This document shows, piece after piece, positions 29,621-42,005 of a DNA stretch of 64,000 bases. A program made the position numbers and the translations under genes. This DNA is from Herbaspirillum sp. ST 5-3 (GTDB taxonomy: Bacteria; Pseudomonadota; Gammaproteobacteria; Burkholderiales; Burkholderiaceae_D): contig NZ_STGI01000001.1 in the NCBI RefSeq assembly GCF_004804275.1, positions 678,463-742,462 of the forward strand, written 5' to 3'. Position 1 is the stretch's first letter. Every line of letters begins with the position of its first letter. The notes under the pieces were generated by a model. It was not told the DNA's origin and made no database searches. It was given only the letters and a program-made list of their open reading frames with translations.

Positions 29621-29944
29621 TTATGCGGTGATGACCATCGGGTCGCCGAAGAAAGCGCTCATGTCGAGCAGCTCGAAGGCTTCCGTCACGGCCGCGCTGT
29701 GCGCAGCGAGCCGGATGTCCTTCTGCGCTCCCAGCGCGGCTTTCTTGGCGGCGATCAGGAGCTGCACGCCGGCAGCGTCGATTTCGGTGATGGCGGACAG
29801 ATCGATCTCGAGCGTCTGACACTGCGCCAGCGAAGTCAGCAGCAACTGCTTCAGCTCGCCCGCCTGGTAGATGGTCATCTCGCCTTCGAGGGATAGCGAA
29901 AGTTCCGGACGAGCGCCGTCCTGACGCTTGTTGTCAGCGTTCAT
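29621..29944 (-). CDS. STAS-domain protein
   Basis: A 107-residue single STAS domain, the fold of anti-sigma-factor antagonists. The loop that normally carries the phospho-Ser reads IDAAGVQLL, with Ala where the Ser would be, so classical phospho-switching is unlikely. It is encoded between cheY and cheA, an arrangement known in other chemotaxis clusters, where its job is not well defined. Protein-protein scaffolding is a possibility, not shown. Confidence 0.88.
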   Translation of the reverse strand: MNADNKRQDGARPELSLSLEGEMTIYQAGELKQLLLTSLAQCQTLEIDLSAITEIDAAGVQLLIAAKKAALGAQKDIRLAAHSAAVTEAFELLDMSAFFGDPMVITA

Positions 29945-29986
29945 GGTGTACTCCGAGAATGGTTTAGTTGCGGATGTGTGGCGGCG

Positions 29987-30355
29987 CTATGGCAGTACCA
30001 GTTTTTGCACCGCGCTTAACAGCAGCTCGGGCTTGAACGGCTTGACCACCCAGGCCTTGGCGCCCGCTGCCTGGCCCTGTCGCTTCTTCGATTCTTCGGA
30101 CTCGGTGGTCAGCATGATGACCGGCGTGAACTTGTACGCCGGGTGCTGCTTGACCGCGGTCAGGAAGGTGATCCCGTCCATCCTCGGCATGTTGACGTCG
30201 CTGATGATGAGGTGCACCTTCTGCCCCGTCAGCTTGGACAAGGCATCGGTACCGTCGCAGCCTTCGAGCACATCGTAGCCGGCGCCCTTGAGCGCGATGC
30301 CGACCACCTGCCGCAGCGACGCCGAATCATCCACGATCATGATTGTCTTGGCCAT
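29987..30355 (-). CDS. cheY: CheY-like response regulator
   Basis: A 122-residue single-domain receiver. Asp9/Asp10, phospho-acceptor Asp53 (SDVNMPRMDG), Thr83/84 and Lys105 (VVKPF) are all in place. Its position at the head of the cluster, just after a soluble-like receptor gene and before cheA, suggests it is the cluster's output regulator acting on a motor or another target. Confidence 0.95.
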   Translation of the reverse strand: MAKTIMIVDDSASLRQVVGIALKGAGYDVLEGCDGTDALSKLTGQKVHLIISDVNMPRMDGITFLTAVKQHPAYKFTPVIMLTTESEESKKRQGQAAGAKAWVVKPFKPELLLSAVQKLVLP

Positions 30356-30363
30356 AATTCCCT

Positions 30364-31515
30364 CTAGAAAAAGGTGATTTCGTCGTCTTGTTTTTTCGCG
30401 AGTTGCTGACCGCCGTGCACGGCGCGTTCTTCGGCCATCGCATAGGAACCAGCGAGGTCGGCCAGCAGCGCTTGGGAATCGAGCGGCTGCAACATGCCCT
30501 CCAGTTCAAACTGCCGTCGGTGCTCGTCGAGGAATTCGGGAAGGCGATCGATGCTTTGCCGCACATGGCTCATGATCTGGCTGACGCGGTCCTGGAACTG
30601 CAATTGCACCAGCGCCTCGCTCACTTCCGATTTGATGCCGATGCTCTCGTCCTTGAGCAGGCTGGAGGAACGCACCAGCGCATCGGTGACATTGCGGAAA
30701 TCGGCCAGCACCGCGCCGATGGTCGCTTCCGATGCCGACATCGAGCTTTCCTCCTGCTGCATCGACTGCCCGGCAGCCTCGCAGGTGGCGATGATGGCGT
30801 TGCTGATGAGGCCGACTTTCTCGGTGATGCGGCGGCCGGTTTCGCCGGACAGGTTGGACAGCATGCGCACTTCCTTGGCGACGACGGCAAAGCCGCGTCC
30901 CCGCTCGCCTGCGCGCGCGGCTTCGATGGCGGCATTCAGGGCCAGCAGATTGGTCTGGGCGGCGATTTGCGCGACTTCGTCGGCCATGTTCTTGAGTTCG
31001 GCGATGAAGTGTGCGAGACCCTGGATTTTTTCCAGCATGGCGGCCTTGCTGGCGGTGGCCGACTTCAGCGATTCGATGACCGCGCCCAGCTCCTTCTCGC
31101 TCGATGAGAACACGGCGACCAGGCCGGAATGGCGGTCGTCGACGGATTCGGTGGCGCTGCTCGATGCCTGCACGGCCTGCTCGAGCTTGTCGACAATGCC
31201 GGAAAAGCGCTGGGCCAGCGAGGACACGGCGTCGTCCATTTGCGTCATTGATGAGGCAATCTGGGCGGACCAGACCGGCGCCAGCGATTCGCCGAACTGC
31301 TGACGGCTGGCAATGTAGTCTTCGACGGGCTTGCGGAACTGGTCGCGCACCGCAACGCTGCGCAGGCCAATGACGATGCCCGCGATGCCGAGCGCGACGG
31401 CGGTCAGGATGCTGCTCAGCTCCCAGCGGCCGAATGCCATGGTGGCCACGCCGCCGGCGACTCCCAATGCGACGGGGGCAAGCGCATGGCGCCAGGATGT
31501 TGCGGGACGCTTCAT
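30364..31515 (-). CDS. MCP-like signalling protein heading the chemotaxis cluster
   Basis: A 383-residue receptor-like protein with two TM helices near the N-terminus and practically no periplasmic part, followed by a coiled coil and a short signalling hairpin ([19 protein letters not shown]). It has no sensor or HAMP domain and no NFTKF-type tail; instead it ends in DDEITFF. The first gene of the cluster, nine bases before cheY. The start is uncertain: Met at 31515 precedes the first TM helix, while a further ATG at 31632 would add 39 residues of non-coding-like composition. Confidence 0.85.
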   Translation of the reverse strand: MKRPATSWRHALAPVALGVAGGVATMAFGRWELSSILTAVALGIAGIVIGLRSVAVRDQFRKPVEDYIASRQQFGESLAPVWSAQIASSMTQMDDAVSSLAQRFSGIVDKLEQAVQASSSATESVDDRHSGLVAVFSSSEKELGAVIESLKSATASKAAMLEKIQGLAHFIAELKNMADEVAQIAAQTNLLALNAAIEAARAGERGRGFAVVAKEVRMLSNLSGETGRRITEKVGLISNAIIATCEAAGQSMQQEESSMSASEATIGAVLADFRNVTDALVRSSSLLKDESIGIKSEVSEALVQLQFQDRVSQIMSHVRQSIDRLPEFLDEHRRQFELEGMLQPLDSQALLADLAGSYAMAEERAVHGGQQLAKKQDDEITFF

Positions 31516-31920
31516 GCCGGATGCGCGCAAGCGCCTGTATCGATTGTGGTCACCGCAATCCGGACGCAAAGCCGTCCCGCTTGTCTTGCAAGCATCGTCT
31601 TCCCCAATAATTAGCCGGTGCTTTTCTGTCAAGAAAATGTCCGGGATACCTAGAAAAACAGGCTTGTGCTGTTATTGCCTATTGGAAATTATCCTATCAG
31701 TTTTCTTTATTAACCCAATTAATTATTTTAATATCTTGTCGCAAATCAATCACACTGTGATGTAATTTTATTGCGCTAAATCAATGCCATCATTTCGGCC
31801 GAAGTGGTAGTGGAATCGGGCTGACGTGCAGGCGTTGGCGTTGACGTCGCCGACGCGGCTCTGCATCATTGCGTCGGCACCTGGCCGAGCAGGCCCCTCC
31901 CATCCACTCACCTTTTCACC
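31516..31920. other. AT-rich intergenic region upstream of the chemotaxis cluster
   Basis: About 150 bases around 31640-31790 are strikingly AT-rich for this genome and probably hold the promoter of the minus-strand chemotaxis operon and upstream elements. No clear sigma-28 site was recognised. The remainder leads into the plus-strand PP-loop gene. No further gene seen. Confidence 0.45.
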
Positions 31921-32607
31921 ATGAACAATATGACAATGCCGCAAGCCCTCGTTTCCTGGAGCGGCGGCAAGGATTCCTGCCTCGCGATGTGGCGTGCCCG
32001 ACAATCCGGCATGGCGATTCGCCGCCTGATCACCGCGCTCGACGAAACCGGCGAGAGTTCACGCTCGCACGGCGTGCCGCCCGCACTGATCGCGGCGCAA
32101 GCCGAGGCGCTCGGCGCCGAGATGCGCTTCTATGAAACCTCGTGGAAGAACTACGAAGAACGATTCATCGCGACGCTCCATGCCGCACATGCCGACGGCA
32201 TGACGCACGCGGTGTTCGGCGACATCGACCTCGTGCCGCATCGCGAATGGGAAGAGAAAGTCTGCGCCAGGGCCGGGATCGCGCCGGTCCTGCCCTTGTG
32301 GGACGAGCCTCGCCGCAAGCTGGTCGATGAATTCCTGTCGCTGGGCTTCAAGGCAGTCGTGGTGTGCGTGAATGGCAACCATCTGGGGGAAGAGTTCGTC
32401 GGACGTGATTTCGACGACGCGTTTCTTGCCGACCTGCCGGCCAGCGTGGATGCCTGCGGAGAAAACGGCGAATTCCACACCTTCGTCTACGACGGCCCCG
32501 GATTCGCGCACCCGGTCGCCTTCCGGCGCGACTGCAAGCAGAGCTACGCGTCGCCGCCGGAACTGGGGACGGCGACCTATTATTTCCAGCGACTGGTCGC
32601 CGCCTGA
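31921..32607 (+). CDS. Dph6-like PP-loop ATP pyrophosphatase
   Basis: A 228-residue protein of the diphthine-ammonia-ligase (Dph6/TIGR00290) group of PP-loop adenylating enzymes. The P-loop SGGKDS at residues 14-19 is intact, and GDIDLVPHREWEEKVC with GRDFDDAFL are family signatures. Bacteria lack diphthamide, so this branch likely amidates or thiolates some other substrate; none can be named. It ends only four bases before the convergent dctM gene. The ATG at 31921 is chosen; those at 31930 and 31936 are equally possible, and no strong ribosome site separates them. Confidence 0.85.
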   Translation: MNNMTMPQALVSWSGGKDSCLAMWRARQSGMAIRRLITALDETGESSRSHGVPPALIAAQAEALGAEMRFYETSWKNYEERFIATLHAAHADGMTHAVFGDIDLVPHREWEEKVCARAGIAPVLPLWDEPRRKLVDEFLSLGFKAVVVCVNGNHLGEEFVGRDFDDAFLADLPASVDACGENGEFHTFVYDGPGFAHPVAFRRDCKQSYASPPELGTATYYFQRLVAA

Positions 32608-32611
32608 GCGC

Positions 32612-33910
32612 TTATCGCATCATGGATTTCGGCAGCCAGGTGACCAGGTCCGGGACAAAGTAGACCAGCGTCACGGCGGCCACCATCAGGAAAAACATCG
32701 GCAGCGCCGCCCTGGCGATCCAGGGCACCTGTTTCTTTGTCATGCCCTGCAACACGAACAGGTTGAAGCCGACCGGCGGCGTGATCTGCGCCATCTCGAC
32801 CACCAGCACGATGAAGATGCCGAACCAGATCAGGTCGATGCCGGCCTTCTCGATCGTCGGCAGGATCACGCCCATGGTCAGCACCACCATGGAAATGCCG
32901 TCGAGGAAGCAGCCGAGAATGATGAAGAACACCATCAGCGCCATGATCAGCATGAAGTTCGACAGTCCGAGCGAGCCTATCCATTCCGCCAGATGGCGCG
33001 GCAGTCCGAGATAGCCCATCGAGATGGTCAGGAATTGCGCGCCCGCCAGGATCAGCACGATCATGCAGTACAGGCGCGTCGCACCCATCAGGCTGTCGGC
33101 GAAGGTGCGGCGGTTGAGCGAGCCTTGCACGGCAGAGAGAATCAGCGCGCCGATCACGCCGACGGCGGCGGCTTCGGTCGGCGTCACCCAGGGTGAATAG
33201 ACCGCACCCAGCACCAGCGCGATCAGCAGCACCACCGGCAACAGGTGACGCGACGCGTACAGCTTCTGTGCGAAGGTATAGCTTTCGGTGGCGCGCGGCA
33301 AGGCGTTCGGGTTCAGCAAGGCCCAGATGGCGATATAGCCGGAGAACAGGCCGGCGAGCAGAATCCCGGGGATGACGCCGGCGATGAACAGCTTGGCGAT
33401 CGAGACGTTGGCCATCACGCCGTACACGATCATGATGATGGACGGCGGAATCAGCAGGCCGAGCGTGCCGGCGCCCGCCAGCGTGCCGATGATCTTGTCC
33501 TCCGGATAGCCACGCGCAGTCAGCTCGGGCACCGTCATCTTGCCGATGGTCGCGCAGGTCGCGGCGGAGGAGCCCGACACCGCGGCGAAGATCGCGCAGC
33601 CGATCACATTGGTGTGCAGCAGCCGGCCCGGCACCCGCTCCAGCCAGGGCGCAAGTCCCTTGAACATGTCTTCCGACAGCTTGGTGCGGAACAGGATTTC
33701 GCCCATCCAGATGAACAGCGGCAGCGCCGTCAGCGTCCATGAGGAAGCCGCGCCCCAGATCGTCACCGCCATCGCATCGCCCGCCGGACGCGCCGAGAAG
33801 AGTTCCATGCCGAGCCATGCGACGCCCGACAGCGCGAGCCCGACCCAGACGCCGGAACCGAGAATGGCAAACAGGGCAACAATCAGCAATATCGTGGTCA
33901 AGAGTTCCAT
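32612..33910 (-). CDS. dctM: TRAP transporter large permease DctM (module 1)
   Basis: A 432-residue membrane subunit with about 12 TM helices and DctM signatures (GSSAATCATIGKMTVPEL, GLLIPPSIIMIVYG, FLDGISMVVL). It forms the sodium-driven uptake channel with DctQ and a periplasmic binding protein. Last gene of a dctP-dctQ-dctM operon divergent from a 5-oxoprolinase-like gene, so the substrate is probably a cyclic amide or related carboxylate. It closely resembles the DctM of the second module. Confidence 0.95.
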   Translation of the reverse strand: MELLTTILLIVALFAILGSGVWVGLALSGVAWLGMELFSARPAGDAMAVTIWGAASSWTLTALPLFIWMGEILFRTKLSEDMFKGLAPWLERVPGRLLHTNVIGCAIFAAVSGSSAATCATIGKMTVPELTARGYPEDKIIGTLAGAGTLGLLIPPSIIMIVYGVMANVSIAKLFIAGVIPGILLAGLFSGYIAIWALLNPNALPRATESYTFAQKLYASRHLLPVVLLIALVLGAVYSPWVTPTEAAAVGVIGALILSAVQGSLNRRTFADSLMGATRLYCMIVLILAGAQFLTISMGYLGLPRHLAEWIGSLGLSNFMLIMALMVFFIILGCFLDGISMVVLTMGVILPTIEKAGIDLIWFGIFIVLVVEMAQITPPVGFNLFVLQGMTKKQVPWIARAALPMFFLMVAAVTLVYFVPDLVTWLPKSMMR

Positions 33911-33919
33911 CGTCCCGCC

Positions 33920-34429
33920 TTATTCACTATGCACCGATTCTGCCGATTCTATGACGACGCGCTTGCCGCGGATTTCCATCACGAGGTCATCGACCAGCGC
34001 AATGAACAGCACGACCGCGCCGATTGCCATCGGGATCTGCGGGATCCACAGCGGCGTCGCATCATTGCCGGTGGAGATGTCATGAAAATCCCAGGACTGC
34101 CAGGCAAGCCGTATCGCGTAGAACGCAAAGGCGCCCGACAGGACGCAGCCTGCCAGCAGCGACCAGATTTCCAGCGCGTGGCGCGCCTTGTCCGACACCG
34201 CATGCAGCAGCAGCGAGACGCGGATATGTTCGCCGCGTTTCAGGGTGTGCGCGAGCGCCAGAAAGCCGGTGGCCGCCATGCTGTAGCCAGCGTACATGTC
34301 GGTGCCGCGCCAGCCCAGTCCGAACATGCGGTCGGCGATGCCGGCCACGACCATCAGCAAGGTGCCGATCATGAAAAACGCCGCGGCATAGCCCGCAGCG
34401 TCGTAGAGTTTGTCGAGAAATGCGCGCAT
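33920..34429 (-). CDS. dctQ: TRAP transporter small permease DctQ (module 1)
   Basis: A 169-residue four-TM protein of the DctQ family (MYAGYSMAATGFLALAHTLK, RGEHIRV, DATPLWIPQIPMAIG). AAGGA lies five bases before its ATG, and dctM follows within nine bases. A hairpin separates it from dctP. Confidence 0.93.
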   Translation of the reverse strand: MRAFLDKLYDAAGYAAAFFMIGTLLMVVAGIADRMFGLGWRGTDMYAGYSMAATGFLALAHTLKRGEHIRVSLLLHAVSDKARHALEIWSLLAGCVLSGAFAFYAIRLAWQSWDFHDISTGNDATPLWIPQIPMAIGAVVLFIALVDDLVMEIRGKRVVIESAESVHSE

Positions 34430-34463
34430 GTGATCCTTTCCTGGCGCCCGTCGTGATGCACCA

Positions 34464-34490
34464 CTCCTCCCGGCGCCATGCCGGAAGGAG
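34464..34490 (-). other. Stem-loop between dctP and dctQ
   Basis: Arms of 11 bases (CTCCTCCCGGC and GCCGGAAGGAG) with one mismatch and a five-base loop, no T run. Hairpins here usually protect the dctP part of the transcript so that the binding protein is made in excess. Confidence 0.55.
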
Positions 34491-34502
34491 CGTCGTTCAG
34501 CT

Positions 34503-35471
34503 TTACTTGCTGTAGGCGTCGATCACGGCCTTGCCTTCCGGGCCGGCCTTCTTCAGCCAGTCGGCCAGCATGGTGTTGCCGATCTGCTTGAAGTCGGCCT
34601 GCATCTTCGCCGATGGCGCGTGGACGGTCATGCCCTTTTTCTTCAGCTCGGTCAGGTACCAGTCGTTCTTGGTGCTGGACATGGTCCATCCGCGCGTCTC
34701 GGCATCGGCGGCGGCTTTCAGGACGGCGCCTTGGGTGGTCTTGTCGAGTGCGTCGAAGGCTTTCTTGTTGACGATGATGGCATTCTTCGGCAGCCAGGCC
34801 TGGATGTCGTAGAAGTTGTTGAGCTGTTCATAGACCTTGGAGTCGTAACCGGTCGAGCCGGAAGTCATGAATGCCTCGACCACGCCGGTCGCCAGCGCCT
34901 GCGACAGCTCGGATGCCTGCACCGTCACCGGCTGCGCGCCGACCAGTTCCGCGATGCGGCTGGTGGCCGGGCTGTAGGCGCGCCATTTCATGCCGCGCAG
35001 ATCGGAGGCCGACTCGATCGGCTTCTTGGTGTAGATCCCTTGCGGCGGCCAGGCGACCGCGAACAGCATCATCATGCCCTGCTTGCCCAGCAAATCGTCC
35101 TGCGCCTTCTTCGATGCCTTGTAGAGTTTTTGCGCCTGCTGGTAGGACGTCGCAAGGAAGGGAATGCCGTCCAGGCCGTACAGCGGGTTTTCGTTCTCGA
35201 AGTTGACCAGCAGGATCTCGCCTGCCTGTACCTGGCCGCCCTGCACCGCGCGCTTGATTTCCGGCGCCTTGAACAGCGAAGCGTTGGCATGAACGGTGAT
35301 CTTGAGTTTGCCGCCCGTGGCCTTGTCCACTTCGTTGGCGAACTGCTGGATGTTTTCAGTGTGGAAGTTATTGGCCGGATAAGCGGTCGCCATGTCCCAC
35401 TTGGTCTGCGCATGGGCGGCGAGTGCCAGGGTGAACGCGGATAGTGCAACTGCCAGTCGATTCAAACGCAT
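34503..35471 (-). CDS. dctP: TRAP transporter substrate-binding protein DctP (module 1)
   Basis: A 322-residue periplasmic binding protein with an N-terminal signal peptide cleaved after AHA. DctP signatures include FHTENIQQFANEVDKATGGKLKI-type start of the mature part and the conserved Arg in GMKWRAYSPAT, which binds substrate carboxylates. The start follows GAGAGGA by about five bases. The protein is a close relative of the second DctP in module 2 (gene at 50060). The ligand is unknown; the adjacent oxoprolinase-like gene suggests a pyroglutamate-like or hydantoin-like compound. Confidence 0.94.
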   Translation of the reverse strand: MRLNRLAVALSAFTLALAAHAQTKWDMATAYPANNFHTENIQQFANEVDKATGGKLKITVHANASLFKAPEIKRAVQGGQVQAGEILLVNFENENPLYGLDGIPFLATSYQQAQKLYKASKKAQDDLLGKQGMMMLFAVAWPPQGIYTKKPIESASDLRGMKWRAYSPATSRIAELVGAQPVTVQASELSQALATGVVEAFMTSGSTGYDSKVYEQLNNFYDIQAWLPKNAIIVNKKAFDALDKTTQGAVLKAAADAETRGWTMSSTKNDWYLTELKKKGMTVHAPSAKMQADFKQIGNTMLADWLKKAGPEGKAVIDAYSK

Positions 35472-35774
35472 GATAGTCCTCTCCATAGTTGGTCTTCTAT
35501 TGCCATGCATTTGCACGGCACGCACTCCAAAACTATTTCCGGCCGCCAGCGAACAGACAAGCGATGGCTTTCATTATGACAACAAATCGGCCCGGCCGTA
35601 TTGCGCCCTGCAGCCGACTTGTCCAAGCCTTGTTTTAGAACCGGAATCCTGCGCAATTCATACATTTCATCAACAAAACGTTAACGAAATGTTGATTAAT
35701 GCTAGTAAACTTGTCGCTATAATGTCAAGCGACATCTTTCGCCGGGCAGTTTTTATTCCAATTCGGGGGCGTAC
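35472..35774. promoter_or_regulatory. Divergent promoter region of module 1
   Basis: Intergenic region between dctP and the oxoprolinase-like gene. An inverted repeat ATCAACA (35669-35675)/TGTTGAT (35690-35696) with an AACGTTAACG core between the arms is a good operator candidate. A perfect TATAAT at 35718-35723 reads toward the oxoprolinase gene; its -35 is not clear (TTGATT is 20 bases away), so activation by a regulator is likely. Confidence 0.55.
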
Positions 35775-39377
<3,603 letters not shown>

Positions 39378-39543
39378 CCCACAAGTCAAAGGCAGCCGAC
39401 GAGTCATGCCTTTTTCATTTCAGAAACACATGAACTTGTCGGTGCCGACGTTAGTGCATGACACGCAGATCGCTTGTACAGAATCTCCATGTGCGCCCTT
39501 ATTTCAATGCGTTCATCAATGCCCGCAGCTGCGGCGTCCCCGC

Positions 39544-39571
39544 TTGACGTCAGGAGCAAAGTGTATATACT
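39544..39571 (+). promoter_or_regulatory. Sigma-70 promoter of the paralogue operon
   Basis: TTGACG, 16 bases, TATACT. Both hexamers are one base from consensus. It is the only good promoter before the Rnk-like/GrpE-like/HemD-like genes and starts a long leader. Confidence 0.6.
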
Positions 39572-39899
39572 CAGCTTCAATTGCTCCATACACGCAAGCA
39601 CACATGAACAAGCCCTGCATTCTTTCGAATCGCAATTGTTCATCCCTGAACGAGGGAGATGTGTGTATGCCTGCATCCTTCGATTCCACACGTTCTCTTC
39701 ATTCCTCGCTGCGCGGATATTCCGCATCGCGCGCCCTCGGCACGCGGCTCTCCGTCCGAGTTCCCGCCTTCCTCTCTTAGGCTCGGTGAGCGCCTGAGAG
39801 AGCCACCCGGCCTTCTCAGCACTCCCGAGCCCCCACACGAAATCCTGAAGGTTTATTGACGCCCTCGGTGCGTCTCGTACCGTGCATTTCTATTGTCGG

Positions 39900-39936
39900 C
39901 CCTGCGTCCTGCGCAGCGGCCGCAGGGATCTTTTTT
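39900..39936 (+). terminator. Terminator hairpin directly before the Rnk-like start codon
   Basis: CCCTGCG and CGCAGGG pair around a GC-rich loop and are followed within three bases by six T. The T run ends three bases before the ATG at 39940, and the only ribosome-site-like bases (AGGGA) lie in the 3' arm. It can act as an attenuator or as the 3' end of a leader RNA. Confidence 0.65.
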
Positions 39937-39939
39937 GCC

Positions 39940-40419
39940 ATGAAAAATCAACGCTTCTTGTCACAAGACGACGCCAGCACCCTCAGCACCTTGGCCGAGC
40001 ACCTGCTGCGCACGCAGGACGCCAGAATGAATTTTGCCGAGGATCTCGTCGAGCTCGTTTCGACATCAATCCTTCTTCCCGAGAACGCGCGGCGGAATGA
40101 CTGCGTCGCGCTCTACACGGAAGTGACCTATCGCGTAGTCGGTTCGGGCGAACTGCATTCCATCCATATCGTCAGCCCGCATGACCACAACGCCGCGCTC
40201 GCACGCATTTCGATTCTTGCTCCGCTCGCGATGTCGCTAGTCGGGCGTCCTGTCGGCAGCATCGTGGAAGTCAGTCTCCCGTTTGGCAAGCAACAGCGCG
40301 TCGAAATCGTCGCAATCGAACCTCGGCTAAGCGTAGCGAACGAGCCGACTGCCCGCCCTGCCGGAGGACAGGAAACTCGCTCGTCCGGCATGCAGAGCAA
40401 ACGTGGCATGCGCGGTTGA
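39940..40419 (+). CDS. Rnk/GreA C-terminal-domain-like protein
   Basis: A 159-residue protein with a short helical N-terminus and a C-terminal FKBP-like domain of the GreA/GreB/Rnk type (RISILAPLAMSLVGRPVGSIVEVSLP). Proteins of this kind bind RNA polymerase near the secondary channel; Rnk itself affects nucleoside diphosphate kinase levels. The acidic coiled-coil tip of GreA is absent. It is more diverged than the Rnk encoded at 42006. First gene of an apparent operon, translation start buried in a terminator hairpin. The tail after residue 130 is low complexity. Confidence 0.75.
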   Translation: MKNQRFLSQDDASTLSTLAEHLLRTQDARMNFAEDLVELVSTSILLPENARRNDCVALYTEVTYRVVGSGELHSIHIVSPHDHNAALARISILAPLAMSLVGRPVGSIVEVSLPFGKQQRVEIVAIEPRLSVANEPTARPAGGQETRSSGMQSKRGMRG

Positions 40420-40456
40420 CACGACACCCCGGGATCAATCACTCGAAGAGGCAATG

Positions 40457-40996
40457 ATGCGAGATATGAACACGACGCCAAACAGCCATCCGGAAACGGC
40501 CGACACAACGCAAGATAGCGGCCGTGATGTAGGCAGACAGAGAATGGCGGTCCGGTTGGCGGAAATCGAAATGCGTTCCGAGGAATTACAGCGCGCAATA
40601 CGAAATGCACTCGGCGAGAGCGAGTATGCGCGGCACCGCGCAGAATCGGATCTCGCCCATGCATACAAGTTCGCGATCGAAATCTTTGCGAAGGCGTTGC
40701 TGCCATTCAAGGACACGCTCGAGGCGGCTCTGAAGATCGACACATCGGATGCAAATGCCCTGAAGGCGGGCCTTGCTCTCAGTCTCAAGCAGCTGGACAA
40801 CGCGTTCCAGCGGAACGGCTTGCTCGAGATATGCCCGCAGCCCGGAGAGAGATTCGATGCCGAAAGGCACAGATCTGTCTCGGTCGGCAGCCGAATCGGC
40901 GAGAGAGAAAGGATCGCCTCGACTGAACGCAAGGGGTACGAACTCAATGGCCGCGTCATTCGACCGGCAGCGGTGATGCTGCGCCGGGAAAAATAA
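40457..40996 (+). CDS. GrpE-like nucleotide exchange factor paralogue
   Basis: A 179-residue GrpE homologue. The long N-terminal helix (about 25-80) and the C-terminal beta domain (GERFDAERHRSVSV, RKGYELNGRVIRPAAV) match the nucleotide exchange factor of DnaK. It is encoded away from any dnaK or dnaJ and among other odd paralogues, so it is probably a second, specialised copy. The linker before KGYELNGRV is unusually charged. ATG 40457 has GAGG at five bases; ATG 40454 is the alternative. The gap to the upstream gene is 37 bases. Confidence 0.85.
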   Translation: MRDMNTTPNSHPETADTTQDSGRDVGRQRMAVRLAEIEMRSEELQRAIRNALGESEYARHRAESDLAHAYKFAIEIFAKALLPFKDTLEAALKIDTSDANALKAGLALSLKQLDNAFQRNGLLEICPQPGERFDAERHRSVSVGSRIGERERIASTERKGYELNGRVIRPAAVMLRREK

Positions 40997-41027
40997 CGGG
41001 TACGCCTGTCGTTGAGAAAAGGACGAG

Positions 41028-41123
41028 ATGCCAGGCTTGGCGGAACTTGTTGTGGGCAAGGTGAGAAACATTCTCGACGACGCATCAAGATGCAATACGC
41101 AATCCGCCATCGCGCATCACTGA
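41028..41123 (+). CDS. Possible 31-residue small protein
   Basis: A short frame between the GrpE-like and HemD-like genes, with AAAAGGA shortly before the ATG. The sequence begins MPGLAELVVGKVRNILDD, which could form one amphipathic helix. It fits the operon spacing, but no family is recognised and length alone cannot prove coding. Confidence 0.3.
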   Translation: MPGLAELVVGKVRNILDDASRCNTQSAIAHH

Positions 41124-41139
41124 TATTCAAGTCGATTGA

Positions 41140-41958
41140 ATGAGCACTGCAATGGAATGCCAGGCAAGCACTACGCCCCTGCCCGCGTCAATCGTGGTCA
41201 CCCGGCCAATTGGGCAGGCGCAATCGCTATCCGATCGAATCGCTGCGATGGGGCTGACGACCACAGTCTTTCCGCTCCTTGACATCCTCCCTGCTCCGGA
41301 TGAACTTGAGATCGATTCGGCAGCGAGCAGACTGCATGACTACGCGATGGTCGTTTTCGTCAGCGCGAATGCGGTTGACGCATTTCTTCCGCGCGTTGCT
41401 CACTGGCCGGATCGGCTGGCGTGCGCGGTAGTCGGCGAGGGCACCCGCATGCGGCTCGCACAATTCGGATTGGACGAGGACAGCATCAAGATCGTCAGCC
41501 CATGGCCGGGTCAGTCACAAGACTCGAAGTCGCTTTTTGCACGCCTGGATCTCGCAACGCTCCGTCATCGAAGGGTACTCATCGTCAGAGCGGAGTCGGG
41601 CCGCGATTACCTCGCCAGGGCGCTGACAAAGAACCAGGTCTGGGTCGACTGCATCGCGGCATATCGAAGAATTGCCCCGGAGATGGACGCAACAAGAATC
41701 GCGAGATTAAGTGCCTTGCTCGAACAGCGTCACTGCTGGGTGATGACGAGCGGCGAGTCGGTCGCCGTGCTGCTGGAGATGGCGAAGACGATTCATGGCT
41801 TGCGTGGAGCAAGGGATGCGCGTGAACAGTATCTGCTGGTGTCGCATCACAGGATCGCGGCAAGTGCCAGATCGTTGGGTTTTGCCCGCATTATCACTTG
41901 CGGAACCGGAGATGATGCCATTGTGTCTTGCCTCCGGTCTCTTCTTGAGCGCAAGTAA
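41140..41958 (+). CDS. Uroporphyrinogen-III synthase (HemD)-like protein
   Basis: A 272-residue protein with the two-lobed HemD pattern: VVTRPIGQAQSLSDRI at the start, VVFVSANAVDAFL for lobe one, VLIVRAESGRDYLARAL and the Tyr in AAYRR for lobe two. HemD closes hydroxymethylbilane to uroporphyrinogen III. It lacks a neighbouring hemC, unlike the usual housekeeping hemCD locus, so it is likely an extra or repurposed copy. It shares an operon with GrpE-like and Rnk-type genes. Either ATG 41140 or 41152 may be the start. Confidence 0.8.
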   Translation: MSTAMECQASTTPLPASIVVTRPIGQAQSLSDRIAAMGLTTTVFPLLDILPAPDELEIDSAASRLHDYAMVVFVSANAVDAFLPRVAHWPDRLACAVVGEGTRMRLAQFGLDEDSIKIVSPWPGQSQDSKSLFARLDLATLRHRRVLIVRAESGRDYLARALTKNQVWVDCIAAYRRIAPEMDATRIARLSALLEQRHCWVMTSGESVAVLLEMAKTIHGLRGARDAREQYLLVSHHRIAASARSLGFARIITCGTGDDAIVSCLRSLLERK

Positions 41959-42005
41959 TCTGGGGCGGCGAGCCGTCAAGCGCGATTCAAACCATGGAGG
42001 CCCCC

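Larger units (their letters stand above)
39378..39939. other. Intergenic leader region before the Rnk-like gene
   Basis: A 562-bp region. It holds a consensus-like promoter at 39544-39571 and a terminator hairpin at 39900-39936, so a transcript leader of about 360 bases is expected. A short ORF with a ribosome site (GAGGGAG before ATG 39667, 37 codons) lies inside, but its composition gives no reason to call it a gene. Confidence 0.5.

Noticed and set aside
31633..31790. Sigma-28 promoter for the chemotaxis cluster
   Set aside because: TAAAG occurs in the AT-rich stretch but no GCCGATAA-like -10 at the right spacing was found.
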